The position numbers and the translations under genes are program-made. Below are positions 1 to 9,331 of a stretch of DNA of 64,000 nt, piece after piece (the stretch's first letter is position 1; each line of letters opens with the position of its first letter). The DNA comes from Paraburkholderia franconis (lineage in GTDB: Bacteria > Pseudomonadota > Gammaproteobacteria > Burkholderiales > Burkholderiaceae). The stretch is taken from the NCBI RefSeq assembly GCF_009362735.1, contig NZ_WHNP01000003.1, positions 124,001-188,000 of the forward strand. Reading direction: 5' to 3'. Under the pieces are notes generated by a model. It was not told the DNA's origin. It searched no databases and was given only the letters and a program-made list of their open reading frames with translations.

Positions 1-1030
1 TCGCGCCGAACAGGATCGACGTATTCGTCGAATCCGCGAAACGGCGCACGGCCACCGCGAACGACTCGGGAATGGCCTGCGCGAGCACGGGAATCGCGGT
101 TTCCGGCGTGACGACGAGATCGGCGGGCTTCGCGGTGATCATCCGTTCGTATTCGTCGATGGCCGCCTTCACGCCCGACTCTTCGAACTTCATGTCCTGC
201 TTCACGTTGCCTTGCAGCAGGCGCACGGTCAGCGGCGCGTTCGCGGGCGTCGTCCACGAGACGAGCGGCAGCAGCAGGCCCGCTGCGATCAGCGCGACGG
301 CGATCGCGGCGGGCGTGACGACGCGGGCGGTACGTGGCGAAGCCTTCGCATCGCCGTTCGACGCCGCGCGCGAGCGCAGCACGGCCTGCGCGATCAGCGC
401 GGCGGCGAGCGCCATCACCCAGCCGACGCCGTACACGCCCGCAACGGGCGCGAATCCGGCAAACGGCCCGTCGACCTGCGCATAGCCGCTCGCGAGCCAC
501 GGAAAGCCGGTGAACACCGTGCCGCGCAGCCATTCGCCGATGGCCCACGCGCTCGCGAAAGCGAACGCGCCGTGCCAGGTCGGCGAAAACGGCTGGAGGT
601 CGGCGAGCTTGCCGTTGCGCGCGTGTCCCGCGCAGAACGACCAGATGCCCGCGGCGATCGCCGGATAGACGGCCAGATACATCGAGAACAGCACGAGCGC
701 TGTGCCCGCGAGCGGCGCGGCCATTCCGCCGTAGAAGTGCATGCTCACGTACAGCCACCACACGCCCGTCACGTAGTTGCCGAAGCCGAACGCGAAGCCT
801 GTGAGGGCGGCGCTCCTCCAGCCCGTCGTGCGTGTGACCCACGCGAAGAAGAAAGCGAAGATCGCCAGTTCGAGCCAGCCGCCATGCGGCGTCGGCGCGA
901 ACGACAGCGTGTTGAGCGCGCCGACGGCGGCGGCCGTGAGGTAGTGCCACCACGGCAGCACCCGTGCGCCTCTATCGGCTGCGTCGGGTGTCACGCCGCG
1001 GCGCAGACGGGAAGTGATCGGGTCGGCCAT
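1..1030 (-). CDS. lnt: Apolipoprotein N-acyltransferase, 5' part (runs off the window)
   Basis: This integral inner-membrane enzyme adds the third acyl chain to the N-terminal cysteine of apolipoproteins, the last step of lipoprotein maturation. I read about 343 residues from the ATG at 1030. The N-terminal half is a string of hydrophobic segments with Trp-rich loops (residues about 25-210). The nitrilase-like CN-hydrolase domain then begins near residue 255, with a TPETAIP motif that carries the expected catalytic glutamate. The C-terminal part, including the catalytic Lys and Cys, lies beyond position 1. The gene starts 35 bp after corC stops on the same strand, the usual corC-lnt order, so the two are probably cotranscribed. 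Identification is firm from the fold order, motif and context. Confidence 0.93.
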   Translation of the reverse strand, partial: MADPITSRLRRGVTPDAADRGARVLPWWHYLTAAAVGALNTLSFAPTPHGGWLELAIFAFFFAWVTRTTGWRSAALTGFAFGFGNYVTGVWWLYVSMHFYGGMAAPLAGTALVLFSMYLAVYPAIAAGIWSFCAGHARNGKLADLQPFSPTWHGAFAFASAWAIGEWLRGTVFTGFPWLASGYAQVDGPFAGFAPVAGVYGVGWVMALAAALIAQAVLRSRAASNGDAKASPRTARVVTPAAIAVALIAAGLLLPLVSWTTPANAPLTVRLLQGNVKQDMKFEESGVKAAIDEYERMITAKPADLVVTPETAIPVLAQAIPESFAVAVRRFADSTNTSILFGA

Positions 1031-1065
1031 TGTTGCGTGGTCGGCTTGATTAAAACCAGGGGGAA

Positions 1066-1962
1066 TCAGGTTTGCACGTGCTGGGCGTCGCGTTCGCGCT
1101 GCCCGGCGAGCGGATCGCGGCGCACGAGCAGCATGTGGATCTGCCGTGCATCGGCGCGCAGCACTTCGAAGATCAGGTCGTCGAGCTTCACCTTCTCGCC
1201 GCGATGCGGCACGCGTCCGAAATGGTGCGTGACGAGTCCGCCGATCGTGTCGACTTCCTCGTCGGAGAAGTGCGTGCCGAACTCTTCGTTGAACTGCTCG
1301 ATCTCAGTCAGCGCGCGCACGCGGAAGCGGCCGTCCGGCGACGCGATGATGTTGCCGCTTTCCTCGTCGAAATCGTATTCGTCCTCAATGTCGCCGACGA
1401 TCTGCTCCAGCACATCCTCGATCGTGATGACGCCCGCGACGCCGCCGTATTCGTCGACGACGATCGCGATGTGGTTGCGGTTCACGCGGAAGTCGTGCAG
1501 CAGCACGTTCAGTCGCTTCGACTCGGGGATGAACACGGCGGGGCGCAGCATGCCGCGCACGTCGGCTTCGTCTTCGGCGTAGTAGCGCAGCAGGTCTTTC
1601 GCGAGCAGCACGCCGATCACGTTGTCGCGGTTGCCCTCGTACACCGGGTAGCGCGAGTGCGCCTTTTCCAGCATGTACGGGATGAATTCGTCGGGGGAGT
1701 CCGCGATGTTGATCGCGTCCATTTGCGCGCGCGGAATCATGATGTCGCGTGCGCAGAGCTCGGAAACCTGGAACACGCCTTCGATCATCGACAGCGAATC
1801 GGCGTCGATCAGATTGCGCTCATGCGCGTCCTGCAGGATTTCGAGGAGTTCGCCGCGAGAATCGGGCTCGGGCGAGATGAAATCGGTCAATCGCTCAAGG
1901 AGCGAGCGTTTTTCTTGGGGTTTGTCGCTGGTATGGCGTCGACTGGGATACGTGCCGTTCAT
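1066..1962 (-). CDS. corC: CorC/HlyC-family CBS-domain protein
   Basis: This 298-residue cytoplasmic protein is of the CorC/YbeX type, linked to Mg/Co efflux and, in Enterobacteria, to ribosome maturation with YbeY. An Asp/Glu-rich N-terminal segment (SPEPDSRGELLEIL) is followed by a CBS pair (about 65-190, with RDIMIPRAQM and a VVDEYGGVAG motif). A C-terminal CorC_HlyC domain follows (about 205-290, with EVDTIGGLV). I chose the ATG at 1962 because the product then begins like other family members. The reading frame stays open to 2100, but the extra 46 residues are Cys/Arg-rich and look non-coding. No strong ribosome binding site is visible. The gene lies between chaC and lnt. The ion specificity is not shown by sequence. 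Confidence 0.92.
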   Translation of the reverse strand: MNGTYPSRRHTSDKPQEKRSLLERLTDFISPEPDSRGELLEILQDAHERNLIDADSLSMIEGVFQVSELCARDIMIPRAQMDAINIADSPDEFIPYMLEKAHSRYPVYEGNRDNVIGVLLAKDLLRYYAEDEADVRGMLRPAVFIPESKRLNVLLHDFRVNRNHIAIVVDEYGGVAGVITIEDVLEQIVGDIEDEYDFDEESGNIIASPDGRFRVRALTEIEQFNEEFGTHFSDEEVDTIGGLVTHHFGRVPHRGEKVKLDDLIFEVLRADARQIHMLLVRRDPLAGQRERDAQHVQT

Positions 1963-2254
1963 GGTGGTGCGCCCCGAAAAGCCGGGCGCGCTGTTGCAGA
2001 GCGTTAAGGATACACCACGCTCATGGCAGGACCGTGTCCCGGCGCACGAGGCGGTGCAAAGCGCAGTTCCCGGCGCGCGGTTGTTGCCGTTTGATGGCAA
2101 AGACGTCCGGCGGGATGACGCTCGCTTTTATCCTAACTGATATCGGAGCGCCGGGGGCGTATGGTCAAAATTGCCGCCGCTTCCTTTCGGCGAGCTTTGT
2201 ATGCCCGCTAGTCCGACGCGCGTCGACGCATTTCCACGCGCGGCGGCGCAGCGC

Positions 2255-2908
2255 TCACTTGCGGCAGCGCGCAAGCAGCGCCTCGAGTGCGCGATCGGGC
2301 ATGCCGCTTTCGCGCAGCGCTTCGACGGTGCGGCTCACGTAGTCGAGCGTCGTGCCGTAGCGGCCTGACGCGCAGCCGAGCACCGTTCTCACCACTTCGT
2401 CGGAAAGCTTGCCCGTGTACGACGGAACGTCGCGACGCATCACGAACGCGAGCGCTTCGATGCGCCGTCCGTCGCCGAGCATGCACGGCAGCCACGCGGG
2501 ACGGTACGAGCCCATCGCCATTTCGCGGCGCCATAGCGCTTCGAGATGCGGCATTGCGCCTTCCGCCGTGAGCCGGAACGCGATGCCGCTGCACGAGCCG
2601 CCGCGATCTAGCGCGAGCACGAGGCCGGGCTGCTCCGGCGTGCCGCGATTGACCCGCGACCACAGATACAGCCCGCGATGATAGCCGTGCACGCGCGAGC
2701 GCATCGCCTCGACGGTCGGCAGGCCGGGGTTCCAGATCAGCGAGCCGTAGCCGAAGAGCCACAGGTCGCGCTTGCCGTCCCAGCCGCGCAGCGAGCAATC
2801 GAGCGACGCGCGCAGCTCGTCGTCCGTCAGCAGGCGCGACTCGCCGAGCGACGGCGGATAGCCGGGGCAGGGCTGGAGCGGCGTCGGTGAGGAAAGGGGC
2901 TGGCTCAC
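2255..2908 (-). CDS. chaC: ChaC-like gamma-glutamylcyclotransferase
   Basis: This 217-residue protein belongs to the ChaC family, cytosolic enzymes that split glutathione into 5-oxoproline and Cys-Gly. The substrate-binding YGSL signature is at residues 54-57 (LFGYGSLIWNPG). The catalytic glutamate is expected in LWRREM, at E129. The C-terminal half (YTGKLSDEVVRTVLG) also fits the family. The start is a GTG at 2908 with no good ribosome binding site; no upstream in-frame alternative is open, and the next Met would remove the active-site loop. It sits between ybeY and corC, where many relatives have no gene. The intergenic stretch 1963-2254 downstream holds nothing I recognise. Confidence 0.88.
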   Translation of the reverse strand: MSQPLSSPTPLQPCPGYPPSLGESRLLTDDELRASLDCSLRGWDGKRDLWLFGYGSLIWNPGLPTVEAMRSRVHGYHRGLYLWSRVNRGTPEQPGLVLALDRGGSCSGIAFRLTAEGAMPHLEALWRREMAMGSYRPAWLPCMLGDGRRIEALAFVMRRDVPSYTGKLSDEVVRTVLGCASGRYGTTLDYVSRTVEALRESGMPDRALEALLARCRK

Positions 2909-3008
2909 GTTGGTTTCGATCGATGAGCGGCTGGACTAAAGTTCGGAGCCTGCGATCTGCGGGACGGGGCGGCGATGCCGGCTCTGTCGCCTGGTGCTGC
3001 GTCGAGCG

Positions 3009-3470
3009 TCATTCGTACGGATCGGGGAAGCCGAGCTTGCCGAGCACTTCGGTTTCGATCGCTTCCATTTCTTCGGCTTCGTCCTCTTGCTCGTGGTCGT
3101 AGCCCTGGGCGTGCAGCGTGCCGTGGACGAGCAGATGTGCGTAGTGCGCCTCGAGCGGCTTGCCCTGTTCGTTCGCTTCTTTCTCGACGACGGGGCAGCA
3201 CAGGATCAGGTCGCCTGTCACGGGATCGTCCTCCGATTCCGCGTACGCGAAGGTCAGCACGTTGGTCGCGTAGTCCTTGCCGCGATATGTGCGGTTCAGT
3301 GTGCGGCCTTCGTCCGAATCGACGAAACGCACGGTCAGCTCGGCGTCGGCGAAAAGCGCGGCCTTGATCCACGCGGCGACGGTTGCCTTGGGCAACAGCG
3401 CCTTGTGCTCGGGCCACGCTTTTCCAGCGGGAAATTGCAGGTTCAGCGACAGTTTCGGGGCGCGGCTCAT
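3009..3470 (-). CDS. ybeY: Endoribonuclease YbeY
   Basis: YbeY is a zinc-dependent single-strand endoribonuclease needed for 16S rRNA 3'-end maturation and 70S quality control. This 153-residue protein has the family zinc motif [11 protein letters not shown] with H116, H120 and H126, and the conserved [16 protein letters not shown] segment at about 59-74. Its length is usual for the family. The ATG at 3470 lies 30 bp after the phoH stop on the same strand, matching the common phoH-ybeY arrangement and a shared transcript. The Asp/Glu-rich C-terminus after the zinc motif is also typical. Confidence 0.96.
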   Translation of the reverse strand: MSRAPKLSLNLQFPAGKAWPEHKALLPKATVAAWIKAALFADAELTVRFVDSDEGRTLNRTYRGKDYATNVLTFAYAESEDDPVTGDLILCCPVVEKEANEQGKPLEAHYAHLLVHGTLHAQGYDHEQEDEAEEMEAIETEVLGKLGFPDPYE

Positions 3471-3500
3471 GCGGGGTTCTTGGTACCGGTCATGTCCGTG

Positions 3501-4589
3501 TCACCGGGCGGCGCCGGGCGCGTCGGCCGCACTCGCTTCTCTCTGCGAGTGCGCGTCGTACGCCTCGACGATCCGCGCGACGAGGGGATGCCGCACCACG
3601 TCTGCGCTCGTGAAGCGCGTGAGCGCGATGCCGCGCACGTTCGCGAGCACCTGTTGCGCTTCGATCAGCCCGCTCTTGTGGCCGCGCGGCAAGTCGACCT
3701 GCGTCGTATCGCCCGTGACGACCGCCTTCGAGCCGAAGCCGATACGCGTGAGGAACATCTTCATCTGCTCGGGCGTCGTGTTCTGCGCTTCGTCGAGAAT
3801 GATGAACGCGTGATTGAGCGTGCGGCCGCGCATGTACGCGAGCGGCGCGATTTCGATCATCTGGCGCTCGAACATCTTCGCGGTCTTGTCGAAGCCGAGC
3901 AGATCGTAAAGCGCGTCATAAAGCGGACGCAGATACGGATCGACTTTCTGCGCCAGATCGCCGGGCAGGAAGCCGAGCCGCTCGCCCGCTTCGACGGCGG
4001 GGCGCGTCAGCACGATGCGCTTGACCTGATCGCGCTCCAGCGAATCGACGGCGCAAGCGACGGCGAGGTAAGTCTTGCCCGTGCCCGCCGGGCCGACGCC
4101 GAACGTCACGTCGTGCGAGACGATCTGCTTCAGATACTCGCGCTGCGCGGGCGTGCGGCCGCGCAGGTCGGCTCGCCGCGTGTACAGCTTCGGGCCGAGT
4201 TCTTCAACTTCGTCGTCGTCTTCATGCGCCGGTTCGTCGAACGGATGATCGGGGTCGCCGCGAAAACGCGTATCGAGTTCTTCCGTGTCACCGTTCCCGC
4301 CGTTCGGGCGCCCGTTGTTGCCCGGATGACGCGCTTCGACGAGCGCGAGCTGGATATCGTCGACGGAGAGCGGATCGCGCGCGCTGTTGTAGAAGTTTTC
4401 GAGCGCATTGAGCGCGACTTTCGCGCCGCGCCCGCGAATGCTGATGCGGTGTCCGCGGCGTTGCAGCGTGACGTCGAGTGCCTGTTCGATCTGCCTCAGG
4501 TTCTCGTCGAGGGGGCCGCAGAGGTTGGCGAGCCGCGCGTTATCGTCGCGCGGCGCAGTGAATTCCAGATGTTGCTGAGTGGTCTTCAA
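3501..4589 (-). CDS. phoH: PhoH-like ATPase (YbeZ type), TTG start
   Basis: This 362-residue PhoH-family P-loop ATPase is linked to RNA metabolism and usually encoded next to YbeY. The N-terminal 80 residues form a KH-like segment. A Gly/Asn/Asp-rich acidic linker follows (about 88-130). The ATPase domain then has Walker A GPAGTGKT at 166-173, TRPAVEAGERLGFLPGD, and a Walker B-like FIILDEAQN near 270. The only start upstream of the KH-like part is a TTG at 4589, 33 bp after the miaB stop. No ATG or GTG exists in frame between the two genes, and the Shine-Dalgarno match is weak. The TTG may limit translation relative to miaB. Function beyond ATP binding is inferred from the family. Confidence 0.94.
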   Translation of the reverse strand: MKTTQQHLEFTAPRDDNARLANLCGPLDENLRQIEQALDVTLQRRGHRISIRGRGAKVALNALENFYNSARDPLSVDDIQLALVEARHPGNNGRPNGGNGDTEELDTRFRGDPDHPFDEPAHEDDDEVEELGPKLYTRRADLRGRTPAQREYLKQIVSHDVTFGVGPAGTGKTYLAVACAVDSLERDQVKRIVLTRPAVEAGERLGFLPGDLAQKVDPYLRPLYDALYDLLGFDKTAKMFERQMIEIAPLAYMRGRTLNHAFIILDEAQNTTPEQMKMFLTRIGFGSKAVVTGDTTQVDLPRGHKSGLIEAQQVLANVRGIALTRFTSADVVRHPLVARIVEAYDAHSQREASAADAPGAAR

Positions 4590-4622
4590 GGCTGATATTC
4601 GATCCTGTCGGTGCGCTACGGC

Positions 4623-6005
4623 TTAATGAGTGGCGGGCGCCGTGTCGTGAACCATCACGAGTTCGCCGCGCAGCGAGTGCGGATAGGCATGCACGATCTT
4701 CACGTCGATCATCTGGCCGATCAGGCGCGCATGCGATTCCAGCGGCGCGGGGAAGTTCACGACGCGGTTGTTCTCGGTGCGGCCCGCGAGCTCGTTCGGG
4801 TCCTTGCGCGCCGGGCGCTCGACCAGAATGCGCTCGACCTTGCCGACCATCGCCGCGCTGATACGCTGCACGTTTTCTTCGATGGTCGCCTGCAGGTGCT
4901 GCAAGCGACGCAGCTTCACTTCGCGCGGCGTGTCGTCGTGCAGGTTCGCGGCGGGCGTGCCGGGACGCGGGCTGTAGATGAACGAGAAGCTCGTGTCGTA
5001 GCTCATGTCGTGCACGAGCTGCATCATCTTGTCGAAGTCTTCTTCCGTCTCGCCGGGGAAGCCGACGATCATGTCCGTCGACAGCGACAGGTCCGGGCGG
5101 ATCGCGCGCAGCCGGCGGATCACAGACTTGTATTCGAGCACGGTGTAGCCGCGCTTCATCGCCATCAGGATGCGGTCGGAGCCGTGCTGCACGGGCAGAT
5201 GCAGATGGTTCACGAGCTTCGGCACCTTCGCGTAGGTGTCGATCAGGCGCTGCGTGAATTCCTTCGGATGCGACGTCGTATAGCGAATCCGTTCGATGCC
5301 CGGAATCTCCGCGACGTATTCGATCAGCGTCGCGAAGTCGGCGATTTCATTCGAGCCGGGCGTCGTCGCGCCACCGAATTTTCCACGGTAAGCGTTCACG
5401 TTCTGGCCGAGCAGCGTCACTTCGCGCACGCCCTGATCGGCGAGGCCGGCGATTTCCGTCAGCACGTCGTCGAGCGGACGCGACACTTCCTCGCCGCGCG
5501 TGTACGGCACGACGCAATAGCTGCAGTACTTGCTGCAGCCTTCCATGATTGATACGAACGCGCTCGGCCCTTCGACGCGCGCGGGCGGCAGGTGATCGAA
5601 CTTCTCGATTTCCGGGAACGTGATGTCGACTTGCGGACGGCCGCTCGCGCGGCGCTGGTCGATCATCTGTGGCAGACGGTGCAAAGTTTGCGGACCGAAC
5701 ACGAGGTCGACGTACGGCGCGCGGGAGACGATCGACGCGCCTTCCTGGCTCGCCACGCAGCCGCCGACGCCGATCAGCAGATTCGGGTTTGCTTCTTTAA
5801 GTTCGCGCACGCGGCCGAGATCGGAGAAGACTTTCTCCTGCGCCTTTTCGCGCACCGAGCATGTGTTGAACAGAATGACGTCGGCGTCTTCGGGGTTGTC
5901 GGTCTTGACGAGGCCTTCAGCCGCGCCGAGTACGTCGACCATCTTGTCGGAGTCGTACTCGTTCATCTGGCAGCCAAAGGTCTTTACATAAACTTTCTTG
6001 GTCAT
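4623..6005 (-). CDS. miaB: tRNA-2-methylthio-N6-dimethylallyladenosine synthase MiaB
   Basis: MiaB is a radical-SAM methylthiotransferase that converts i6A37 of tRNAs reading UNN codons to ms2i6A37. From the ATG at 6005 the product has 460 residues. The N-terminal UPF0004 domain carries cysteines C12, C49 and C83 for the auxiliary 4Fe-4S cluster. The radical-SAM motif CSKYCSYC places C157, C161 and C164 at the same positions as in the E. coli enzyme. A C-terminal TRAM domain follows (about 385-450). The frame is open further upstream to 6332, but that part translates the 80-bp tandem repeat and is not conserved-looking. It is the first gene of the minus-strand miaB-phoH-ybeY group. Confidence 0.97.
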   Translation of the reverse strand: MTKKVYVKTFGCQMNEYDSDKMVDVLGAAEGLVKTDNPEDADVILFNTCSVREKAQEKVFSDLGRVRELKEANPNLLIGVGGCVASQEGASIVSRAPYVDLVFGPQTLHRLPQMIDQRRASGRPQVDITFPEIEKFDHLPPARVEGPSAFVSIMEGCSKYCSYCVVPYTRGEEVSRPLDDVLTEIAGLADQGVREVTLLGQNVNAYRGKFGGATTPGSNEIADFATLIEYVAEIPGIERIRYTTSHPKEFTQRLIDTYAKVPKLVNHLHLPVQHGSDRILMAMKRGYTVLEYKSVIRRLRAIRPDLSLSTDMIVGFPGETEEDFDKMMQLVHDMSYDTSFSFIYSPRPGTPAANLHDDTPREVKLRRLQHLQATIEENVQRISAAMVGKVERILVERPARKDPNELAGRTENNRVVNFPAPLESHARLIGQMIDVKIVHAYPHSLRGELVMVHDTAPATH

Positions 6006-6170
6006 CGAGTGTTCGCCGGTCGCAGTGGTTAACCTGGGGGCGTCAATAAAAGGTGAAGAGACAAAAACGCGCGGCGCCCGGGCGCGCGAGAATCGGGGCC
6101 TGGCCAGCCCAAAGCGCGTTTTTACAGCGTAGTCCAACATTATAGCCCTTTGCCGCGTGGGGCTTTGGCG

Positions 6171-6330
6171 GCGTGCCGCCGTGGTCGCTACGCGTCCGGG
6201 GGCGCGTCGGCCGATGGTTTTCGCATCCGTGCAGGCGTTTTTCGCGCGCCGCGTACCGCCGTGGTCGCTACGCGTCCGGGGGCGCGTCGGCCGATGGTTT
6301 TCGCATCCGTGCAGGCGTTTTTCGCGCGCC
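6171..6330. repeat. Two near-identical tandem copies of an 80-bp unit
   Basis: The block 6171-6250 is repeated at 6251-6330 with a single mismatch (GCGTG against GCGTA near the left edge). The match ends at 6331, just before the stop of the LysR gene at 6343. The left end is 165 bp upstream of the miaB start. The unit contains no ORF with convincing content. It is the main content of the 337-bp gap between miaB and the LysR gene. The near-perfect identity suggests a recent duplication or an active repeat. Confidence 0.97.
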
Positions 6331-6342
6331 ACGTGCGGATGT

Positions 6343-7293
6343 TCACTCGCTGTCCGACGGGCGCGGCAGGCCGAATTGCGCTTCCAGTTCGCCCGTCACC
6401 GTCGCGAAACGGCCGGCGAGAAAATCGAGCAGCACGCGCACGCGCGGCGCCATGAAACGGTTGCGGTGATACAGCGCGTGCAGCGGCGCATCGGGGTAGC
6501 GCCAGTCGGGCAACAGCACGCGCAGGCCGTCGCTTTTCAGGTCCGCTTCGACGTCCCACATCGACTTGATCACGATGCCGTAGCCGCGCAGCGCCCATTC
6601 GCGGGCGACGGCGCCGTCGTTGGTTTCGCGCGCCGATTCGAGCGGAACCGTGTAGGTGACGGTTTCGATGCCGCGCGTGAAGCGCCATTCGTTGACGGGC
6701 CCCGACGCCGTGCCGAGCACGATGCAGTCGAAGCGCGCCAGATCGAGCGGATCTTTCGGCTCGCCGCGCCGCGCGATGTATTCCGGCGACGCGCACAGCA
6801 CGCGCGGATTCGGCGCCAGCCGGCGCGCGACGAGCGAGCTGTCCTGCGGCACGCCGAAGCGGATCGCGAGATCGATGTCTTCCTGGACCAGATTCGACAG
6901 CGAGTCGGACAGCGTCAGCGCGAACGTGACGTCCGGGTAAAGCACGTTGAATTCGTCGAGCCAGTGCATCAGCAGATTGCGGCCGAAATCGGACGTCGCG
7001 GAAATGCGCACCTTGCCGCGCACCGCATTCTGGCCCTCCTGCAACGCGGCTTCGGCGTCGTCGAGCGCGCGCAGCGCCTGCTGGCAGCAATTCAGATAGA
7101 GGCGGCCCTCGTCGGTGAGACGCAGTTGCCGCGTCGTGCGCTCGAAAAGCCGCGCCTTCAGTCCGCCTTCGAGCTTCGCGAGGCGCGCGCTGGCGGCTGC
7201 CGGCGTCAAGCCGAGCTTGCGGCCCGCCGCCGACAGGCTGCCCAGCTGCGCCGCTTCGACGAAGAGGCGAATATCGCCCAGATTGTCGGTCAT
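6343..7293 (-). CDS. LysR-family transcriptional regulator
   Basis: This 316-residue LTTR has an N-terminal winged helix-turn-helix (residues 4-62, [19 protein letters not shown] then [18 protein letters not shown]). A type 2 periplasmic-binding-like effector domain follows (about 90-295), with the usual DIDLAIRFG motif. It resembles the large CrgA/DmlR-type subgroup, whose effectors vary, so none can be assigned. It is transcribed away from a VOC protein and an MFS exporter, the standard layout for an LTTR and its target. A 17-bp inverted repeat in the 115-bp shared intergenic region is the likely operator. The ATG at 7293 gives the normal start of the HTH. Confidence 0.93.
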   Translation of the reverse strand: MTDNLGDIRLFVEAAQLGSLSAAGRKLGLTPAAASARLAKLEGGLKARLFERTTRQLRLTDEGRLYLNCCQQALRALDDAEAALQEGQNAVRGKVRISATSDFGRNLLMHWLDEFNVLYPDVTFALTLSDSLSNLVQEDIDLAIRFGVPQDSSLVARRLAPNPRVLCASPEYIARRGEPKDPLDLARFDCIVLGTASGPVNEWRFTRGIETVTYTVPLESARETNDGAVAREWALRGYGIVIKSMWDVEADLKSDGLRVLLPDWRYPDAPLHALYHRNRFMAPRVRVLLDFLAGRFATVTGELEAQFGLPRPSDSE

Positions 7294-7305
7294 TATTCAG
7301 AATCG

Positions 7306-7322
7306 TTTGAAAATCCTTCAAA
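7306..7322. promoter_or_regulatory. Candidate LysR operator
   Basis: A perfect inverted repeat, TTTGAA-N5-TTCAAA, lies between the divergent LysR and VOC starts, 13 bp upstream of the LysR start codon. Its dimensions match the T-N11-A type of LTTR binding site. Assignment to the adjacent LysR gene is inferred from position. Confidence 0.6.
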
Positions 7323-7408
7323 TGGTACGCCAATTATCAAAAATGCGCTGTGCGCGGACAATCCGACGCTGAAAAACGCGAAATCCGCGTTTACCCGGAG
7401 TCCGCATC

Positions 7409-7819
7409 ATGCATCTCGACCACGCGACGATCGTCACTCCTGATCTCGACGCCACACGGCAGTTCTTTGTCGATGTCGTCGGGCTGACGGAAGGGGCTCG
7501 GCCGCCGTTCGGCGTCGGCGGGTACTGGCTGTATGCCGACGGCCGCCCCGCGGATGGCCGCCCCGTGATCCATCTCGTCGATTCGACGCTGCCGCACCAC
7601 TCGGGCCGCGCGAGTCCGCGTATCGACCACATCGCGTTCCGTCTCGACGGCAGCGACGAGTGGCATGCGCTGCTCGCGCGGCTGGAGGCGGCGGGCGTCG
7701 CGTATCAGACCGCCGATGTGCCGCTCACGGGTGAAGTGCAACTGTTCGTCGCGCTGGCGTCCGCTGTCGTCATCGAATTCGTGACGGCGGCGCGCAATGT
7801 CCGGCGCGCGTCCTTCTGA
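7409..7819 (+). CDS. VOC (glyoxalase/dioxygenase-fold) family protein
   Basis: This 136-residue protein begins MHLDHATIVTPDLDATRQFF, the typical first beta-alpha unit of the vicinal oxygen chelate fold. A second metal-ligand-like segment follows at about residue 70 (RIDHIAFRL). Such proteins include glyoxalases, fosfomycin-type resistance enzymes and ring-cleavage dioxygenases. The short sequence does not indicate which substrate is used. GGAG lies 8 bp upstream of the ATG. It is followed after 20 bp by the MFS exporter gene and is divergent from the LysR gene, so the three form a likely regulatory unit. Confidence 0.85.
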   Translation: MHLDHATIVTPDLDATRQFFVDVVGLTEGARPPFGVGGYWLYADGRPADGRPVIHLVDSTLPHHSGRASPRIDHIAFRLDGSDEWHALLARLEAAGVAYQTADVPLTGEVQLFVALASAVVIEFVTAARNVRRASF

Positions 7820-7839
7820 ATCGTCGTCTGGAGTCTCAC

Positions 7840-9018
7840 ATGCCTATCCCCTTGCTTGCGCTCGCGATCAGCGCATTCGCCATCGGCACGACGGAGTTCG
7901 TCATCATGGGCTTGCTGCCCGAAGTGGCGAAAGACCTGTCCGTGTCGCTTCCATCTGCCGGATTGCTCGTCAGCGGCTATGCGCTCGGCGTGGCCGTCGG
8001 CGCGCCGCTGCTCGCCGTCGTCACCAGCAAGTTGCCACGCAAGCTCGCGCTGCAGCTGCTGATGGGCGTGTTCATCGCCGGCAACGTGCTGTGCGCGATT
8101 GCATCCGACTATCCGATGCTGATGGTCGCGCGCGTCGTGACGTCGTTCGCGCACGGTTCGTTCTTCGGCATCGGCGCGGTGGTGGCCGCGTCGCTCGTGC
8201 TGCAGGAAAAGCGTGCGAGCGCGATCGCGCTGATGTTCACGGGACTCACGCTCGCGAACGTGCTCGGCGTGCCGTTCGGCACGTTCATCGGCCAGCAGTT
8301 CGGCTGGCGCGTCGCGTTCTGGATCGTCGCCGCGTTTGGCGTGCTGTCGTTTCTCGGCGTGACTGCGCTCGTGCCGAACCGTCACGATACGGGGCCGGCG
8401 GGGCTGGGTCACGAAGTGCGCGTGCTGAAAGAGCCGCAAGTGTGGCTCGCGCTGACGATGACGGTGCTCGGCTTCGGCGGCGTGTTCGTCGTGTTCACGT
8501 ACATCGCGCCGATCCTCGAACAGGTGAGCGGCTTCACGCCGCACGGCGTCACGCTGATCCTCGTGCTGTTCGGCGTGGGTCTGACGGTCGGCAACACGAT
8601 CGGCGGCAAGCTCGCGGACCGCTCGCTGATGCCGTCGCTGATGGGCATTCTGATCGCGCTCGCCGTCGTGATGGCCGTGTTTGCGCATACGAGCCACTCG
8701 CAGATCGCGGCCGCCGTCACCGTGTTCGTCTGGGGCATCGCGGCGTTTGCGACGGTGCCGCCGCTGCAGATGCGCGTCGTCGAGAAGGCGAAGGCTGCGC
8801 CGAATCTCGCGTCGACGCTCAACATCGGCGCGTTCAATGTCGGCAATGCGGGCGGCGCGTGGCTCGGCGGGCTCGCGATCGGTCATGGTTATGGGCTCGA
8901 TGCGCTGCCGTATGTGGCGGCCATCGTCGCGCTCGCGGCGCTCGCCGTGACGTGGATCGCCGCGCGGATGGATGCGCCTGCGGCTGTCGTTGCGCGGGAA
9001 GTGCGCGAGCGGGCTTGA
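7840..9018 (+). CDS. MFS transporter, DHA1 (AraJ-like) family
   Basis: This 392-residue inner-membrane protein has about twelve hydrophobic segments. It opens with AISAFAIGTTEFVIMGLLPEV, the characteristic first helix of the AraJ/YdhP/NepI-like drug:H+ antiporter group. The loop VTSKLPRKL after helix 2 corresponds to the MFS signature. Family members export sugars, purine nucleosides, arabinose-like compounds or drugs; the substrate here is unknown. It is probably cotranscribed with the VOC gene 20 bp upstream, and a strong terminator follows at 9039. The upstream LysR regulator likely controls it. Confidence 0.9.
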   Translation: MPIPLLALAISAFAIGTTEFVIMGLLPEVAKDLSVSLPSAGLLVSGYALGVAVGAPLLAVVTSKLPRKLALQLLMGVFIAGNVLCAIASDYPMLMVARVVTSFAHGSFFGIGAVVAASLVLQEKRASAIALMFTGLTLANVLGVPFGTFIGQQFGWRVAFWIVAAFGVLSFLGVTALVPNRHDTGPAGLGHEVRVLKEPQVWLALTMTVLGFGGVFVVFTYIAPILEQVSGFTPHGVTLILVLFGVGLTVGNTIGGKLADRSLMPSLMGILIALAVVMAVFAHTSHSQIAAAVTVFVWGIAAFATVPPLQMRVVEKAKAAPNLASTLNIGAFNVGNAGGAWLGGLAIGHGYGLDALPYVAAIVALAALAVTWIAARMDAPAAVVAREVRERA

Positions 9019-9038
9019 GCGGTACGTTGCAAGTCGAT

Positions 9039-9066
9039 GCGCGGCCAAGATCGTGGCCGCGCTTTT
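9039..9066 (+). terminator. Rho-independent terminator after the MFS gene
   Basis: A perfect 9-bp stem GCGCGGCCA/TGGCCGCGC with a 6-nt loop is followed by TTTT, 20 bp after the MFS stop codon. The remaining gap to 9331 shows only the leader of the XRE gene. Confidence 0.85.
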
Positions 9067-9331
9067 GCATTGGCCGGTTGTTCGATTGCGCCGCGTTTGG
9101 GCGCATTCGATGAGCAACGCTTCTCGACGCGCAGGACGCGCCGCAAGCCATAAAGACGCGCCGGCTGCCGCCAGCGACACTTGCTGTTCGCATCGCACGC
9201 CAGCGCATAAGCGTCCTCTGCGATCGTGATAACAGTGTGAAGATAACTTCGTTGGGCGCGTGAAAGCCGGGTGCTAGGCTTGCCTCCATTCATGCTTGCT
9301 CCGCGTTGCCGCGGGGTGTCAGGAGGCAACC

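Noticed and set aside
212..4595. Long plus-strand open frames opposite lnt, corC, ybeY and phoH
   Set aside because: They are Arg/Ala/His-rich antisense frames without domains or ribosome binding sites, a normal effect of high GC in real genes on the other strand.
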